Source: JASHVB01 sp963762885 (lineage in GTDB: Bacteria; Pseudomonadota; Alphaproteobacteria; Acetobacterales; Acetobacteraceae). From it: a stretch of 64,000 nucleotides of DNA. Under the pieces are notes generated by a model. It made no database searches and was not told where the DNA came from. It saw only the letters and a program-made list of their open reading frames with translations. The stretch is from the NCBI GenBank assembly GCA_963762885.1, contig CAVXNH010000051.1, positions 124,001 to 188,000 of the forward strand. The letters run 5' to 3'. Each line of letters starts with the position of its first letter. The stretch's first letter is position 1. A program made the position numbers and the translations under genes. Shown piece by piece: positions 18,332 through 26,870 of this stretch.

Positions 18332-19891
18332 ATGAGCAATTTTGTCGCGGGCGCCGGGACCGTCGTGGCCGCGGGCGAAAAATTCCCGCATCGCGGCATG
18401 ATCACCTGGTGCATTATCGGTGCGACCCTGTTGCAGTCGCTCGACCAGACGATTGCCAACGTTGCGTTGCCGTACATGCAAGGCAGCTTCTCGGCGAGTT
18501 ACGACGAGATCACCTGGGTGCTGACGTCGTACATCACCGCGGCGGCGATCATGACGGCGCCGGTGGGATGGCTGGCGTCGCGCTTCGGGCGCAAGCAGTT
18601 GTTCGTGGCGTGCATTATCGGGTTCACCATCGCTTCCATGCTGTGCGGCGCAGCGCAGACGTTGCAGCAGATTGTGGTGTTCCGGCTGGTGCAGGGCATG
18701 TTCTCGGCGGCGCTGGTGCCGCTGTCGCAGGCGACGATGCTGGACATCTACCCGCCGGAGCAACGCGGCTGGGCGATGGCGCTGTGGGGGATGGGCGTGA
18801 TGATCGGCCCGATCATGGGGCCGACGCTGGGCGGTTACCTGACGGCCTGGTACGACTGGCGCTACGTGTTCTACATCAACCTGCCGGTCGGCGTGCTGGG
18901 AACCCTGGGGCTGCTGGTGTTCATGCCGAACGTTTCCGGCAGCCGTGCGCTGCGGTTCGACTGGATGGGGTTCGCTCTGCTGTCGCTCAGTATCGGTGCG
19001 TTGCAGATGATGCTCGACCGCGGGCAAGAGCAGGATTGGTTCGCGGCTAAGGAGATTGTGGTCGAGGCGGTGCTGGCGGGACTGGGGGGTTACCTGTTCC
19101 TGGTGCATCTGGGCTGGTCGCGGCGACCGCTGATCCGTCCGATGCTGTTTCGCGACGTGAATTTCTCTGCCGGGATCGTTCTGATGTTCGCGGTTGGAAC
19201 GTTGCTGGTGTCGAGCCTGGCGCTGATGGCGCCGTGGTTGCAGAACCTGGGGGGTTATCCGGTGGAAACGGCGGGGCTGGTGATGGCTCCGCGCGGGTTC
19301 GGCAATCTGTGCACGATCGTGCTGAGCGGGCGGTTGTCGCAGCGGATCGACGCTCGGCTGATGGTCGGGGTCGGGCTGCTGATCGAGTGCTGGTCGTTCT
19401 GGATCATGACCGGCTGGACGCCGGACGTGTCGCGGCATGATCTGATGGTGGCGATCATCATGCAGGGTGCGGGGCTGGGACTGGTGTTCACGCCGTTGCA
19501 GATGCTGGCGTTTGCCACGCTGGACCCGGCGCTGCGGACGGAAGGTGCGAGCCTGTTCAGCCTGTTTCGCAATATCGGCGCGGCGGTTGGGGTGTCGGTG
19601 GTCACCACGATGTTGGCCCGCAACTCGCAGGTGCTACACGAGTTGATCGGCGGCGACGTCAATCCGTTCAACCGTGCGCTGCAATCGCTGGGGATGCTGG
19701 ATCCGGGGCACGCACATGGTGCGGCGCTGCTGGACCGGCTGGTCAATCAGCAAGCGCAGATCATCGCTTATGTTGATGATTATAAGCTGCTGATCGTCAC
19801 CACGCTGCCGGCGCTGTTGCTGCTGTTCGTGATGCGGCGTCCGCGCTACGTCACGGGGGTGGCGCAGGTGCAGGCGGAAGCGATGGAGTGA
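18332..19891 (+). CDS. DHA2-family MFS multidrug exporter (EmrB-like)
   Basis: 519 residues with about 14 hydrophobic helices. MFS motif A-like GWLASRFGRKQLFVA and the antiporter motif C-like GMGVMIGPIMGPTLGGYLTAWYDWRYVFYINLPVG are characteristic of EmrB/FarB pumps. Normally it works with an EmrA-type membrane fusion protein and an outer-membrane channel; neither is adjacent. Its link to the binding-protein gene immediately upstream is unusual and may mean a shared substrate pathway rather than drug resistance. Confidence 0.92.
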   Translation: MSNFVAGAGTVVAAGEKFPHRGMITWCIIGATLLQSLDQTIANVALPYMQGSFSASYDEITWVLTSYITAAAIMTAPVGWLASRFGRKQLFVACIIGFTIASMLCGAAQTLQQIVVFRLVQGMFSAALVPLSQATMLDIYPPEQRGWAMALWGMGVMIGPIMGPTLGGYLTAWYDWRYVFYINLPVGVLGTLGLLVFMPNVSGSRALRFDWMGFALLSLSIGALQMMLDRGQEQDWFAAKEIVVEAVLAGLGGYLFLVHLGWSRRPLIRPMLFRDVNFSAGIVLMFAVGTLLVSSLALMAPWLQNLGGYPVETAGLVMAPRGFGNLCTIVLSGRLSQRIDARLMVGVGLLIECWSFWIMTGWTPDVSRHDLMVAIIMQGAGLGLVFTPLQMLAFATLDPALRTEGASLFSLFRNIGAAVGVSVVTTMLARNSQVLHELIGGDVNPFNRALQSLGMLDPGHAHGAALLDRLVNQQAQIIAYVDDYKLLIVTTLPALLLLFVMRRPRYVTGVAQVQAEAME

Positions 19892-19925
19892 GCGATGACA
19901 CCACTCCCGCGCTACGCGCGGGATA

Positions 19926-20074
19926 ACCTCGCCCGCGGGAGAGGTCGAGGGCGCGAAGCGCACGAGGGTGAGGGTGACCGGGTCGGCACACTACGCTCTA
20001 CCTGCTGCGTGCCGACCCGATCACCCTCACCCTCGTGCTTCGCACTTCGACCTCTCCCGCTCTTGCGGGAGAGG
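19926..20074. repeat. Long palindromic repeat (GCGGGAGAGG family)
   Basis: Two inverted halves of about 60 bases: CCTCGCCCGCGGGAGAGG at 19927 with GAGGGTGAGGGTGACC, and CACCCTCACCCTCGTGC followed by CCTCTCCCGC-TCTT-GCGGGAGAGG (20051-20074). Both arms end at the palindromic unit. It lies between convergent MFS and HD genes and could act as a bidirectional terminator or be a REP element pair. Confidence 0.8.
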
Positions 20075-20076
20075 TT

Positions 20077-20637
20077 TCAAGGCCGCAGGGACTGGTGCAG
20101 ATACGGCAGGAAATGCGCGACGGCGGGAGTGGGCAGGTCGGCGACCTTGGCGCCTTCGTCGAAGCGGCGCAGTTGCACCGCGGCTTGCCACTGCGGCAGG
20201 GCGCGGAACGCCGCCACCTCGCCCTGGGACATCGGGCCGCCTTGCAGCGCCAGGCTGCGCACGCTGTCGGGCGAGAGTTTCGCGAAGTAGTCAGGCTCCG
20301 TCGCGCACAGATAGCGCTTGGCAGCAACGTGCAGGCGCACCGGCTCGGTCACGTCGGGGCCGAACAAGGCGGCCAGGTAGGCCCGGCCGAGTTCTTCATG
20401 CCGGTCGTCAACACCGTCCGCGGCGGGGTCCTCGCCCAGGCCGTGCACCATGTGGCCAATGTCGTGCAGCAGCGCCGCGGTCACCAGCGCCGCGTCGCAG
20501 CCGGTTTGCTCGGCCAACAGTGCCGCCTGAAGCGCGTGCTGCAACTGGCTGACCGCTGCGAGGCCGTAGCGGTGGCTGCCCTTCTCTTCGAGCAGAGTGG
20601 CGATCGAGGCGACGGGATCCTGGGGCGTGTTCGTCAT
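20077..20637 (-). CDS. PhnZ-like HD-domain mixed-valent diiron oxygenase
   Basis: 185 residues. His34, the HD pair His58-Asp59, His62 and His80 lie at the numbering of PhnZ, with Tyr24; the family name is 'phosphonate degradation operon associated HDIG protein'. PhnZ-type enzymes use a Fe(II)/Fe(III) pair to cleave hydroxylated C-P or C-C bonds (relatives include myo-inositol oxygenase). The position of PhnZ Glu27, which contacts the substrate amine, is Ala here. No PhnY hydroxylase is in the window, so it may act on a different substrate. Start at 20637 follows GGTGAGG. Numbering comparison is from memory. Confidence 0.75.
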   Translation of the reverse strand: MTNTPQDPVASIATLLEEKGSHRYGLAAVSQLQHALQAALLAEQTGCDAALVTAALLHDIGHMVHGLGEDPAADGVDDRHEELGRAYLAALFGPDVTEPVRLHVAAKRYLCATEPDYFAKLSPDSVRSLALQGGPMSQGEVAAFRALPQWQAAVQLRRFDEGAKVADLPTPAVAHFLPYLHQSLRP

Positions 20638-20771
20638 GGTCGTTACCTCACCTGCATCGCCAGAGAGGTCAAGGTGTGTGAGCATCGTCAAGTTAGACAG
20701 GGTCCTTATGCTGCTTCGCGACGCATAGTGCAGACCCGATCACCCTCACCCTCGGCGCTGCGCGCCATCGA

Positions 20772-20795
20772 CCTCTCCCGCTCCCGCGGGAGAGG
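20772..20795. repeat. REP hairpin, CCTCTCCCGC/GCGGGAGAGG
   Basis: Perfect 10-bp arms with a TCCC loop in the region between the divergent HD and dipeptidase genes, preceded by the family's GATCACCCTCACCCTCG segment (20738-20754). Confidence 0.85.
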
Positions 20796-20846
20796 TTGTT
20801 TGCAGACCCCTTCCGTGTCACGCCGATATCTGCGACCGTCCCCAGC

Positions 20847-21875
20847 ATGAACGATCTTGCCCCCACAGACACCCTCTCCCTGCACCTGTCCTTGCTCACG
20901 CTGGACACGCATATCGACATTCCCTGGCCCACCGGTCCCGACGCGTTCGAGGACAGCCGGCGCTGTGTAGACCTGCCGAAGATGCGTCGCGGGGGGCTGG
21001 GCGCCGGCTGCTTCGTTGCCTATGTGCCGCAGGCGGTGCGCACGCCGGCGGCAGAGCAAGCGGCGTTCGAACGCGCGGTCGCGATGTTGCACTCGATCAA
21101 CGCGATGGGCCGCAGCCAGGACGGCATCACCGCGCGCGTCACCGTTACGGTGGCGGAGATCGAGGCCGCCAAGCGCGACGGCGTGCTGGCGGTCATTCCG
21201 GCGGTGGAGAACGGCTTTGCCACCGGCGGGGATCTGTCTCGGCTGGCGCGGTTCCGGGCGCTGGGGGCGCGATACCTGACGCTGACTCATAACGGTCATA
21301 ACGCGCTGTCGGACTCGTGCAATCCGCGCAAGGACCTGAATGACGCGCCGGAAGAGCATGGCGGATTGTCGGCTCTGGGGCGCTCGGCGATCGCCGAGCT
21401 GAACCGGTTGGGCATGCTGGTCGATGTCGCGCATGTATCGCGCTCGGGGATGCTACAGGCGGCGGAGGCGTCGCGCACGCCGATCGTGTCCACGCATTCG
21501 TGCATCAAGGCGCTGTGCGATCACCCTCGCAACATGGACGACGCGCAGTTGGATGCACTGCGCGACGTGGGCGGGGTGATCCAGATCACCGCCGTGCCGT
21601 CGTTTCTGAAGAAGGATGCGAAGGCGGACCAAGTCGGCGTGGGGGACTTCGCGGACCATGTCGATTACGCGGTGCGGCGGATCGGCATCGACCATGTCGG
21701 GATCTCGTCGGATTTTGATGGCGGCGGCGGATTTGCCGGCTGGATGAATGCCGGCGACAGCGCCAACATAACCGCTGAACTGCATCGCCGGGGCTACGAC
21801 CGCGCCGCTTTGGCTGCGCTGTGGGGCGGCAACTTCCTGCGCGTGATGCGGATCGCAGAGGAGGCCTCGGCATGA
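20847..21875 (+). CDS. Membrane-dipeptidase-family (M19) peptidase
   Basis: 342 residues, peptidase family M19 (renal dipeptidase fold, binuclear zinc). Metal-site features seen: LDTHIDIPWP near the start, AVENGFATGG (bridging Glu), VDVAHVSRSGM and VSTHSCIKAL (His), and GISSDFDGGGGF (Asp) near the end. No signal peptide, so the enzyme is cytoplasmic, unlike the animal enzyme. It hydrolyses dipeptides, often with D-residues. It overlaps the aldo-keto reductase start by ATGA, so the two are translationally coupled. Confidence 0.9.
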   Translation: MNDLAPTDTLSLHLSLLTLDTHIDIPWPTGPDAFEDSRRCVDLPKMRRGGLGAGCFVAYVPQAVRTPAAEQAAFERAVAMLHSINAMGRSQDGITARVTVTVAEIEAAKRDGVLAVIPAVENGFATGGDLSRLARFRALGARYLTLTHNGHNALSDSCNPRKDLNDAPEEHGGLSALGRSAIAELNRLGMLVDVAHVSRSGMLQAAEASRTPIVSTHSCIKALCDHPRNMDDAQLDALRDVGGVIQITAVPSFLKKDAKADQVGVGDFADHVDYAVRRIGIDHVGISSDFDGGGGFAGWMNAGDSANITAELHRRGYDRAALAALWGGNFLRVMRIAEEASA

Positions 21876-22712
21876 CTCGCACCGTTCGCCTGCCGGATGG
21901 CACGGAGGTTCCCGCGCTCGGCCAGGGCACCTGGCACATGGGCGAGAGCGCCCGGCTGGCGCAGCAGGAGGTGGCGGCGCTGAAGCTGGGTATCGAGCTG
22001 GGCGTGACGCTGATCGATACCGCGGAAATGTATGGCAACGGCCGCTCCGAGGAGTTGGTCGGCGAGGCGATCGCCGGTCGTCGTGACGGGCTGTTCATTG
22101 TCAGCAAGGTGTTGCCGAGCAACGCGTCGCGTTCCGGCACTCTGGCGGCGTGCGAACGCAGCCTGCGGCGGATGCGGGTGGAAACAATCGATCTGTATTT
22201 GCTGCACTGGCCCGGATCGCATCCGCTGTCCGAGACGGTGGCGGCGTTCGAGACGCTGCGCGAGAGCGGGAAAATACGTTACTGGGGCGTGTCTAATTTC
22301 GACACCGCCGAGATGGAGCAAGTGACGAGGGTGGCGCACGGCGGGGCGTGCGCGTCGAACCAGGTGCTGTACCAATCCGGACACGCGCGGGATCGAGTTC
22401 GACTTGCTGCCGTGGTGCTCGGCGCATCGCATGCCGATCATGGCGTATTCGCCGGTGGGACAGGGCGGGCGGCTGCTGCGTTCGCCGGCGCTGGCGGCGG
22501 TGGGGAAGCGGCATGGCGCGACTCCGGCGCAGATCGCGATTGCCTGGAGCCTGCGGAGCGGGTCGGCGATCTCCATCCCGAAGGCGACCGATCCGGCGCA
22601 TGTGCGGGAGAACGCGGTGGCGGGGGATATCGTGCTGACGGCGGAGGATCTGGCCGAAATCGGCGCTCGGCATCCGCCGCCGCGGCGGAAGCAGGGGCTG
22701 GATATTCTGTAG
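21872..22712 (+). pseudogene. Aldo-keto reductase, frameshifted
   Basis: The protein starts at ATG 21872 (MTRTVRLPDG) and shows LIDTAEMYGNGRSEELVGEA (Asp, Tyr of the catalytic tetrad), VSKVLP (Lys), LYLLHWPG (His) and SGKIRYWGVSNF. After ASNQVLY the frame breaks: TACCAAT at 22371-22375 should be TACAAT, which restores NPDTRGIEFDLLPWCSAHRM and the rest to the stop at 22712. Family role: NADPH-dependent reduction of aldehydes or ketones. Without the extra C it would be a normal ~279-residue enzyme. Confidence 0.82.
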
Positions 22713-22822
22713 TGTCGCGAGCCTGACGCTTCGATGCCGCTGCTGCGACGCTTGAAAGGCCGGCGCGACAGTGTCCGGGGACGGAGCGTGAAGATCATCA
22801 CGCCTGTTGAAAGACCTCACGT

Positions 22823-23986
22823 TCACAGCAGTGGCGTATCCGGATCGAGTCCTAACAGGACACGGCCAGTGGATTCCATTACGCGGGGATGGACGCCGAT
22901 GTGCAACGTGATCGCATGCACGTCGCGAAACGCCTGTTCCAATGGACAGCCGACATAGAGCGAACTCGCTCCGGCGCCGATGTAGAGCAGATCGACCGCT
23001 TGCACGGCGCTGGAAACCGCGTGCGATGCGGCGAGCCGGACCTGGGCGCGCGCTTGCATCGAGACTTCTCCCGTTGCGAGCAGCGTGGTCCATAGGCGAT
23101 CGACGCTGTCGAACAGGAATAGCCGCGCTGAGCGCACGAGCGACTCCGCCTGGGAAATGCGAACCTGCGCGGCGTGGTTGTCGCGCAGCATCTGGGTCGT
23201 ACGCTGCGGGGTCTTCGCTCCGGCGATCTCGGTGAAGCATTCGATCGCGGTGCGTGCGATGCCCAGGGCCATCGCGCCGAGGCCGGGGATGACTCGGGAG
23301 AACGGCGGGATGCGATAGCGCGGCTGCGGCAGGATGTGCGGATCGGTGAAGCCCGAGCCGAAGTCGGTGGGCACGAAAACGTCGGTTGCCGCTACGTCGT
23401 GGCTGCCGGTGCCTCGCAGGCCGCCGACCGTCCATGTGTCGATGATCTCGCAGGCGTTGGCGGGGAGCAGCATGAAGCGGATTTCGGGGGTTCCCGCGGT
23501 GGTGAGGCGCGGCTGCGCCCCGTCGTGGACGACGCATAACAGCACCATCCAGGCGGCGAGTTCGCAGCCGCTGACCAGCGACCAGCGGCCGGTTACCTGG
23601 TATCCGCCGGGGACGATGTGCGCCTTGCCTGAGGCGCGCGTGCTGTTTGCGGTGATGACATCGGGGTCGGCGTGGATGGTGCGTGCGGTCGTGGGTGCCA
23701 GTTGGGCGGCGGTCCAGTGCGTGTTGCCGTTCCAGACGCACCATGCGACCGAGGCGTCCGCTTGCGCGAGTGCCTCGAAGATTTCAAGCGCCTGCATCGG
23801 GGTGAGGTCGAGGCCGCCGTAGGCTGCGGGGAGGGAGATGCGGAAGAAGCCGGTGTGGGCCAGGTCGCGGGCGAGGTCTTCAGGCAGGCGGCGGGAGGCC
23901 TCGATTTGCTCGCGCTGCGTCGCGATGCTCGGGCGGAGCGCGCGGGCGGTTTGTAGAAGTTCCGGGTTGGAGCCTGCGTCCGAGAT
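22823..23986 (-). CDS. Acyl-CoA dehydrogenase-fold flavin protein (monooxygenase-like)
   Basis: About 387 residues with the HsaA/DszC/IacA-type layout: helical N-terminus (RALRPSIATQREQIEASRRL, DLAHTGFFRISLPAAYGGLD), a middle barrel with QVTGRWSLVSGCELAAWMVL and TWTVGGLRGTGSHDV, and a C-terminal helical bundle with an ARTAIECFTEIAG stretch. Such enzymes are two-component FMNH2-dependent monooxygenases or acyl-CoA dehydrogenases. The reading frame has no ATG, GTG or TTG before residue ~62; the best start is ATC at 23986 (ATCTCGGAC) with AGAGGG five bases upstream, so the original start may have been ATG. Partner flavin reductase not seen. Confidence 0.7.
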   Translation of the reverse strand: MSDAGSNPELLQTARALRPSIATQREQIEASRRLPEDLARDLAHTGFFRISLPAAYGGLDLTPMQALEIFEALAQADASVAWCVWNGNTHWTAAQLAPTTARTIHADPDVITANSTRASGKAHIVPGGYQVTGRWSLVSGCELAAWMVLLCVVHDGAQPRLTTAGTPEIRFMLLPANACEIIDTWTVGGLRGTGSHDVAATDVFVPTDFGSGFTDPHILPQPRYRIPPFSRVIPGLGAMALGIARTAIECFTEIAGAKTPQRTTQMLRDNHAAQVRISQAESLVRSARLFLFDSVDRLWTTLLATGEVSMQARAQVRLAASHAVSSAVQAVDLLYIGAGASSLYVGCPLEQAFRDVHAITLHIGVHPRVMESTGRVLLGLDPDTPLL

Positions 23987-24089
23987 GGCGCCCTCTTTTC
24001 TTTTCGTGTGGATTGTGGCCGTTTTGCTGTCACAGGAGACGCTTTATGGGAAGTTGGAGTCGCCCGTTGCGCTTTGCTCCCAATGCTAA

Positions 24090-24852
24090 CTAAGCAGCCA
24101 ACCGTTCAATCGCTTCCCTGCCTGACGCTGAAAACTCGTCGAGCGATGTGAATTGCTTGTCCACAGCATTTGTGATGATCTGCCGATCGGTTTTGTTCAG
24201 GCTCTCGAAATCCTGGTGGATAACAACACTCCGAAAAGGCAGCTTCGCTTTTTGGAATTCTAGGCATGACACCGCCGTAAGTCTGAGTTTCGGTGTATCT
24301 CTCTCTTTGATACCAAAGATATACACAGGAGTAGCGGTCTTCTCCAGCAGGGCGTAATCAACGACAAGCTCCTCGCGCTGTGGAATTGGGACAATGTCTT
24401 CTTTGGGACTGAATTCTCCCAGACGTTCGACAACTTCATCTTGCAGCAATTCATAAAACAGAATTCGCTATGACCTCACGTCGGTAAAGCGCCATGTTCG
24501 TGACTTTTGCCACGGTTTGTCCGAAGTTCAGAATTGCTGGGTAAAGGTGATCAGGCGCGACATCAACAAATAGGTTGCCTCGCTCTTCCCGAACCTGGCT
24601 TTCGTTAAGGATACGTCTGAATATCCGCTCTTTGTTCTCAGTATCGATATCGAACTCGTAGGACAACCGCATTAGCGAGAGGCCGCGATCCGAAACCCTC
24701 ACTTGTCCGTCGGCAATCTCCTCCAAGAAAATGTCCACCATATCTCCATCTTCATGGAAAAGCGGGACGATCAGCTTCATCACGCCCGGGCGCTTTTCGC
24801 GCACATCCACATGGTTGTTAAAGCCGCCAGACAGTAGCTCTATATAATTCAT
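24090..24852 (-). pseudogene. DUF1828/DUF1829 protein, frameshifted
   Basis: N-terminal part from 24852 (MNYIELLSGGFNNHVDVREK...) is a DUF1828 domain, including SDRGLSLMRLSYEFDID and ENSxFVDVAP-like text; it ends at a TGA after RREVIANSVL. The +1 frame then reads YELLQDEVVERLGEF and the 119-residue DUF1829-type domain to 24090. One extra T in GTTTTATGAA (plus strand AAAA, 24455-24458) explains it. DUF1828/1829 proteins are common on phages and mobile islands; function unknown. Third gene of a recombinase operon with an ATGA junction upstream. AT-richer than its surroundings. Confidence 0.7.
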
Positions 24853-25358
24853 GGCAATGTGCCTTTGTTACGGAATAGGGGAAGCGAATCCATGCCTGGA
24901 AAATGTGTCGAAATATCTTCCATACGAAGCCCAATGGCTTGCAGGAATTCCGTTGTAGCCTCCTCAAATGAGGCATAGTCGCCGGTTGCGTTCGCTGGGT
25001 GTTTGGCATAGCGGCCGTTGTTGAGGTTTTCCGCCGTCGCCTTGTGAATGTGGTATTGAAAGTGCGGCTTCGCTAGGTCATAGGGATCATTGGTTTGATC
25101 GTGCTGTCCATTGTAGCGGATCATGGTCATTCTCTTTCCGTCCTGAGACAGATAAACAAGACCCAGCGAAAAATCTTCGGCAAACTCCAAGCTTTGCCGA
25201 ATGAAGACGCTGAACATCCGACTTCCGGCCTCCACATCCCGCAATCGCATATCTCTGCGGCGGTGCCGGTTTTCTTCTTTGAAATCCCGCGCAGGGGCTT
25301 CGACGATCTGCTTTTCGCACGCAATTATTTCATCAATGCTTAATGGGGTAAAGATCAT
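24849..25358 (-). CDS. Unrecognised protein of the recombinase-DUF1828 operon
   Basis: 169 residues, starting MIFTPLSIDEIIACEKQIVE. Charged N-terminus, a middle beta-rich stretch (SRMFSVFIRQSLEFAEDFSLGLVYLSQDG), a RMTMIRYNGQHDQTNDPYD segment, FQYHIHKATAENLNNGRYA and a helical C-terminus. It recalls uncharacterised DUF6978-like proteins but I am not sure. ATGA overlaps on both sides (25355-25358 with the recombinase, 24849-24852 with DUF1828) show one tightly coupled operon. Low GC compared with its surroundings suggests transfer. No function assigned. Confidence 0.6.
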   Translation of the reverse strand: MIFTPLSIDEIIACEKQIVEAPARDFKEENRHRRRDMRLRDVEAGSRMFSVFIRQSLEFAEDFSLGLVYLSQDGKRMTMIRYNGQHDQTNDPYDLAKPHFQYHIHKATAENLNNGRYAKHPANATGDYASFEEATTEFLQAIGLRMEDISTHFPGMDSLPLFRNKGTLP

Positions 25359-25894
25359 GGTGCAAGCCTCGAGATCGTGGCCTGGCTGACGTTGTAGCTG
25401 CGGGCGACGCTGCGTTGCGGCTCGCCTGTCTCGACCCGCTTGCACGCTTCCTTCTGCTGGTGCGGTGCCAGGATCGGTTTGCGGCCGAACTTCACGCCGG
25501 TGGCCTTGGCGTCGGCGCGACCCCGCGCCGTGCGCTCGGCGATGCGGCGGCGTTCAAGCTTCGCTGCGACGCTAAGCGTGGCAAGCACCACCTCCGCGAA
25601 ATCCCCAGTCGTATTGAGCACTGGCTCCGCCAGAGAACGCAGGCCAGCGCCGGCGCGCCGCATGTTGCGGGCGACCACCAGGAGGTCGGTCGTATCGCGC
25701 GACAGATGGTCAACCGCCGGGATGATCACCACATCCCCGGCAGCGAGTGCCTTCATCAGCCTCTTCAGCTTCGGGCGGTCGGCGGTCGTGCCGGTGATCT
25801 TCTCGCGGAACGCTTTTTCGCATCCCGCCGCCTTGAGCTGGGCGAGCTCGAGGTCTTGGGACAAGGTCGAGACTCGAGCGTAGCCGTAAATCAT
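25355..25894 (-). CDS. Serine recombinase (resolvase/invertase family)
   Basis: 179 residues. Catalytic Ser9 in YARVSTLSQD, active-site Arg in VDHLSRDTTDLL, the TERRIAERT-like E-helix LERRRIAERTARGRADAKATG, and a C-terminal Hin-type HTH (RSVARSYNVSQATISRLAP). This is the size and layout of Tn3 resolvases/DNA invertases. No res or hix sites could be identified by eye, and it is fused by ATGA to two genes that are not its usual partners (transposase), so it may mobilise or regulate the small islet. An in-frame ATG at 25909 is an alternative start. Confidence 0.85.
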   Translation of the reverse strand: MIYGYARVSTLSQDLELAQLKAAGCEKAFREKITGTTADRPKLKRLMKALAAGDVVIIPAVDHLSRDTTDLLVVARNMRRAGAGLRSLAEPVLNTTGDFAEVVLATLSVAAKLERRRIAERTARGRADAKATGVKFGRKPILAPHQQKEACKRVETGEPQRSVARSYNVSQATISRLAP

Positions 25895-25909
25895 GCCTTC
25901 ATCGTGCAT

Positions 25910-26018
25910 CAGAAATATTCATCAGAGAAGCCCAACCTGATCAAGGGTCTGGGTTTGATGCAATATCCTGGTTTACCCATCGCGCACCAGTCTCCCATAC
26001 CAGCAAAGCGCCTCACCG
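25910..26018. other. Short intergenic gap
   Basis: No gene. It is the presumed promoter region of the recombinase operon; no clear promoter is visible. Confidence 0.4.
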
Positions 26019-26336
26019 TCAGTCAAACTGCCAAAGTGTATTGAAATTCAATATCGGCTGCTCAAAACGCACCCCCAGCTTCGTGAATTCCGCCGCGAGC
26101 GCGAGCATCGGCGCGAATACGGCCATTTGGTTCGCGTCAGCGGTCGTTTCCCAAACACTGACGTTGTGCATCACGTGATTGGTGCGGTCGATACCGGCAT
26201 AATAGGCGAGATTACCTTTCATGGCACGAATCCCGCTCTCAAGACTTTCCTTGCTGCTTCTCAACCTGGCTTCCACGACGGCAGCCTGTTCGGGATCGAA
26301 CCTGCCGATTGAGATACGAATGACTGGTGCGTGCAT
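26019..26336 (-). CDS. Antibiotic-biosynthesis-monooxygenase-like (ABM fold) protein
   Basis: 105 residues with the dimeric alpha/beta-barrel pattern: PVIRISIGRFDPEQAAVVEARL, MKGNLAYYAGID, HNVSVWETTADANQMAV, helix MLALAAEFTKLG and strand RFEQPILNF. Members of this fold are cofactor-free monooxygenases, haem-degrading enzymes or small ligand-binding proteins; nothing here decides which. It stands alone. Confidence 0.6.
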   Translation of the reverse strand: MHAPVIRISIGRFDPEQAAVVEARLRSSKESLESGIRAMKGNLAYYAGIDRTNHVMHNVSVWETTADANQMAVFAPMLALAAEFTKLGVRFEQPILNFNTLWQFD

Positions 26337-26870
26337 AGGCTGCTACCTCCGCCGTCCGTGGCAGCATCCCATCGTCCGTTATCGACAGCAAGGGCACGGC
26401 CCGGCGCGATAATGCGAGAGTAATCGCGTGCTGCGTCGTTCGAGAGATATGCGATCTCTCCCCCGTGCCACCGACCTCTATGATGCCGCTATGATCATCG
26501 TCACGCCGCGCAGGTGGCTTCGCTGTTGGGAACCCACTGACCGGGAGCACCACCGCCGCATATGCGTTCGGCAATGGGGCTCCGCTCATTCCTTGATCGC
26601 AGCCGCCTCCACTGTCGCGCCGCAAGCCGCCCATCGGTCGCTCCTCTACCTGCTCCGTGGCATACATACTGTGCAGGCGAGACCGCCCCAGTGTCATGAC
26701 CGGGCTTGGCCCCGGTCACCCACGTCTTTCCCTCGTGCCATACAACAAAGTCGTGGGTGGCCGGCCTTCGCCTGTCATGACACATTACCAATTGTCGCGT
26801 TACTCACCGACCGCTGAGTAACATTTGCTGAGGGCAACCAAGACATTGGCCCGCGGCCCAACCGCACGCT
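26337..26870. other. Intergenic stretch holding one repeat element
   Basis: No convincing gene in 534 bases; the open frames are shadows. The only structure is the palindromic element at 26691-26783. Confidence 0.5.
26691..26783. repeat. CGTGGGTGGCCGG-family palindromic element
   Basis: Left arm GTGTCATGACCGGGC...GGTCACCCACG, right arm AAAGTCGTGGGTGGCCGG...CCTGTCATGACAC. Same family as 33271-33345 and 55631-55664/57548-57615. Confidence 0.8.

Noticed and set aside
24449..24470. prfB-like programmed +1 frameshift in DUF1828/1829
   Set aside because: The TGA at the break looked similar, but there is no CUU-UGA or internal Shine-Dalgarno, and five other genes show plain single-base insertions.
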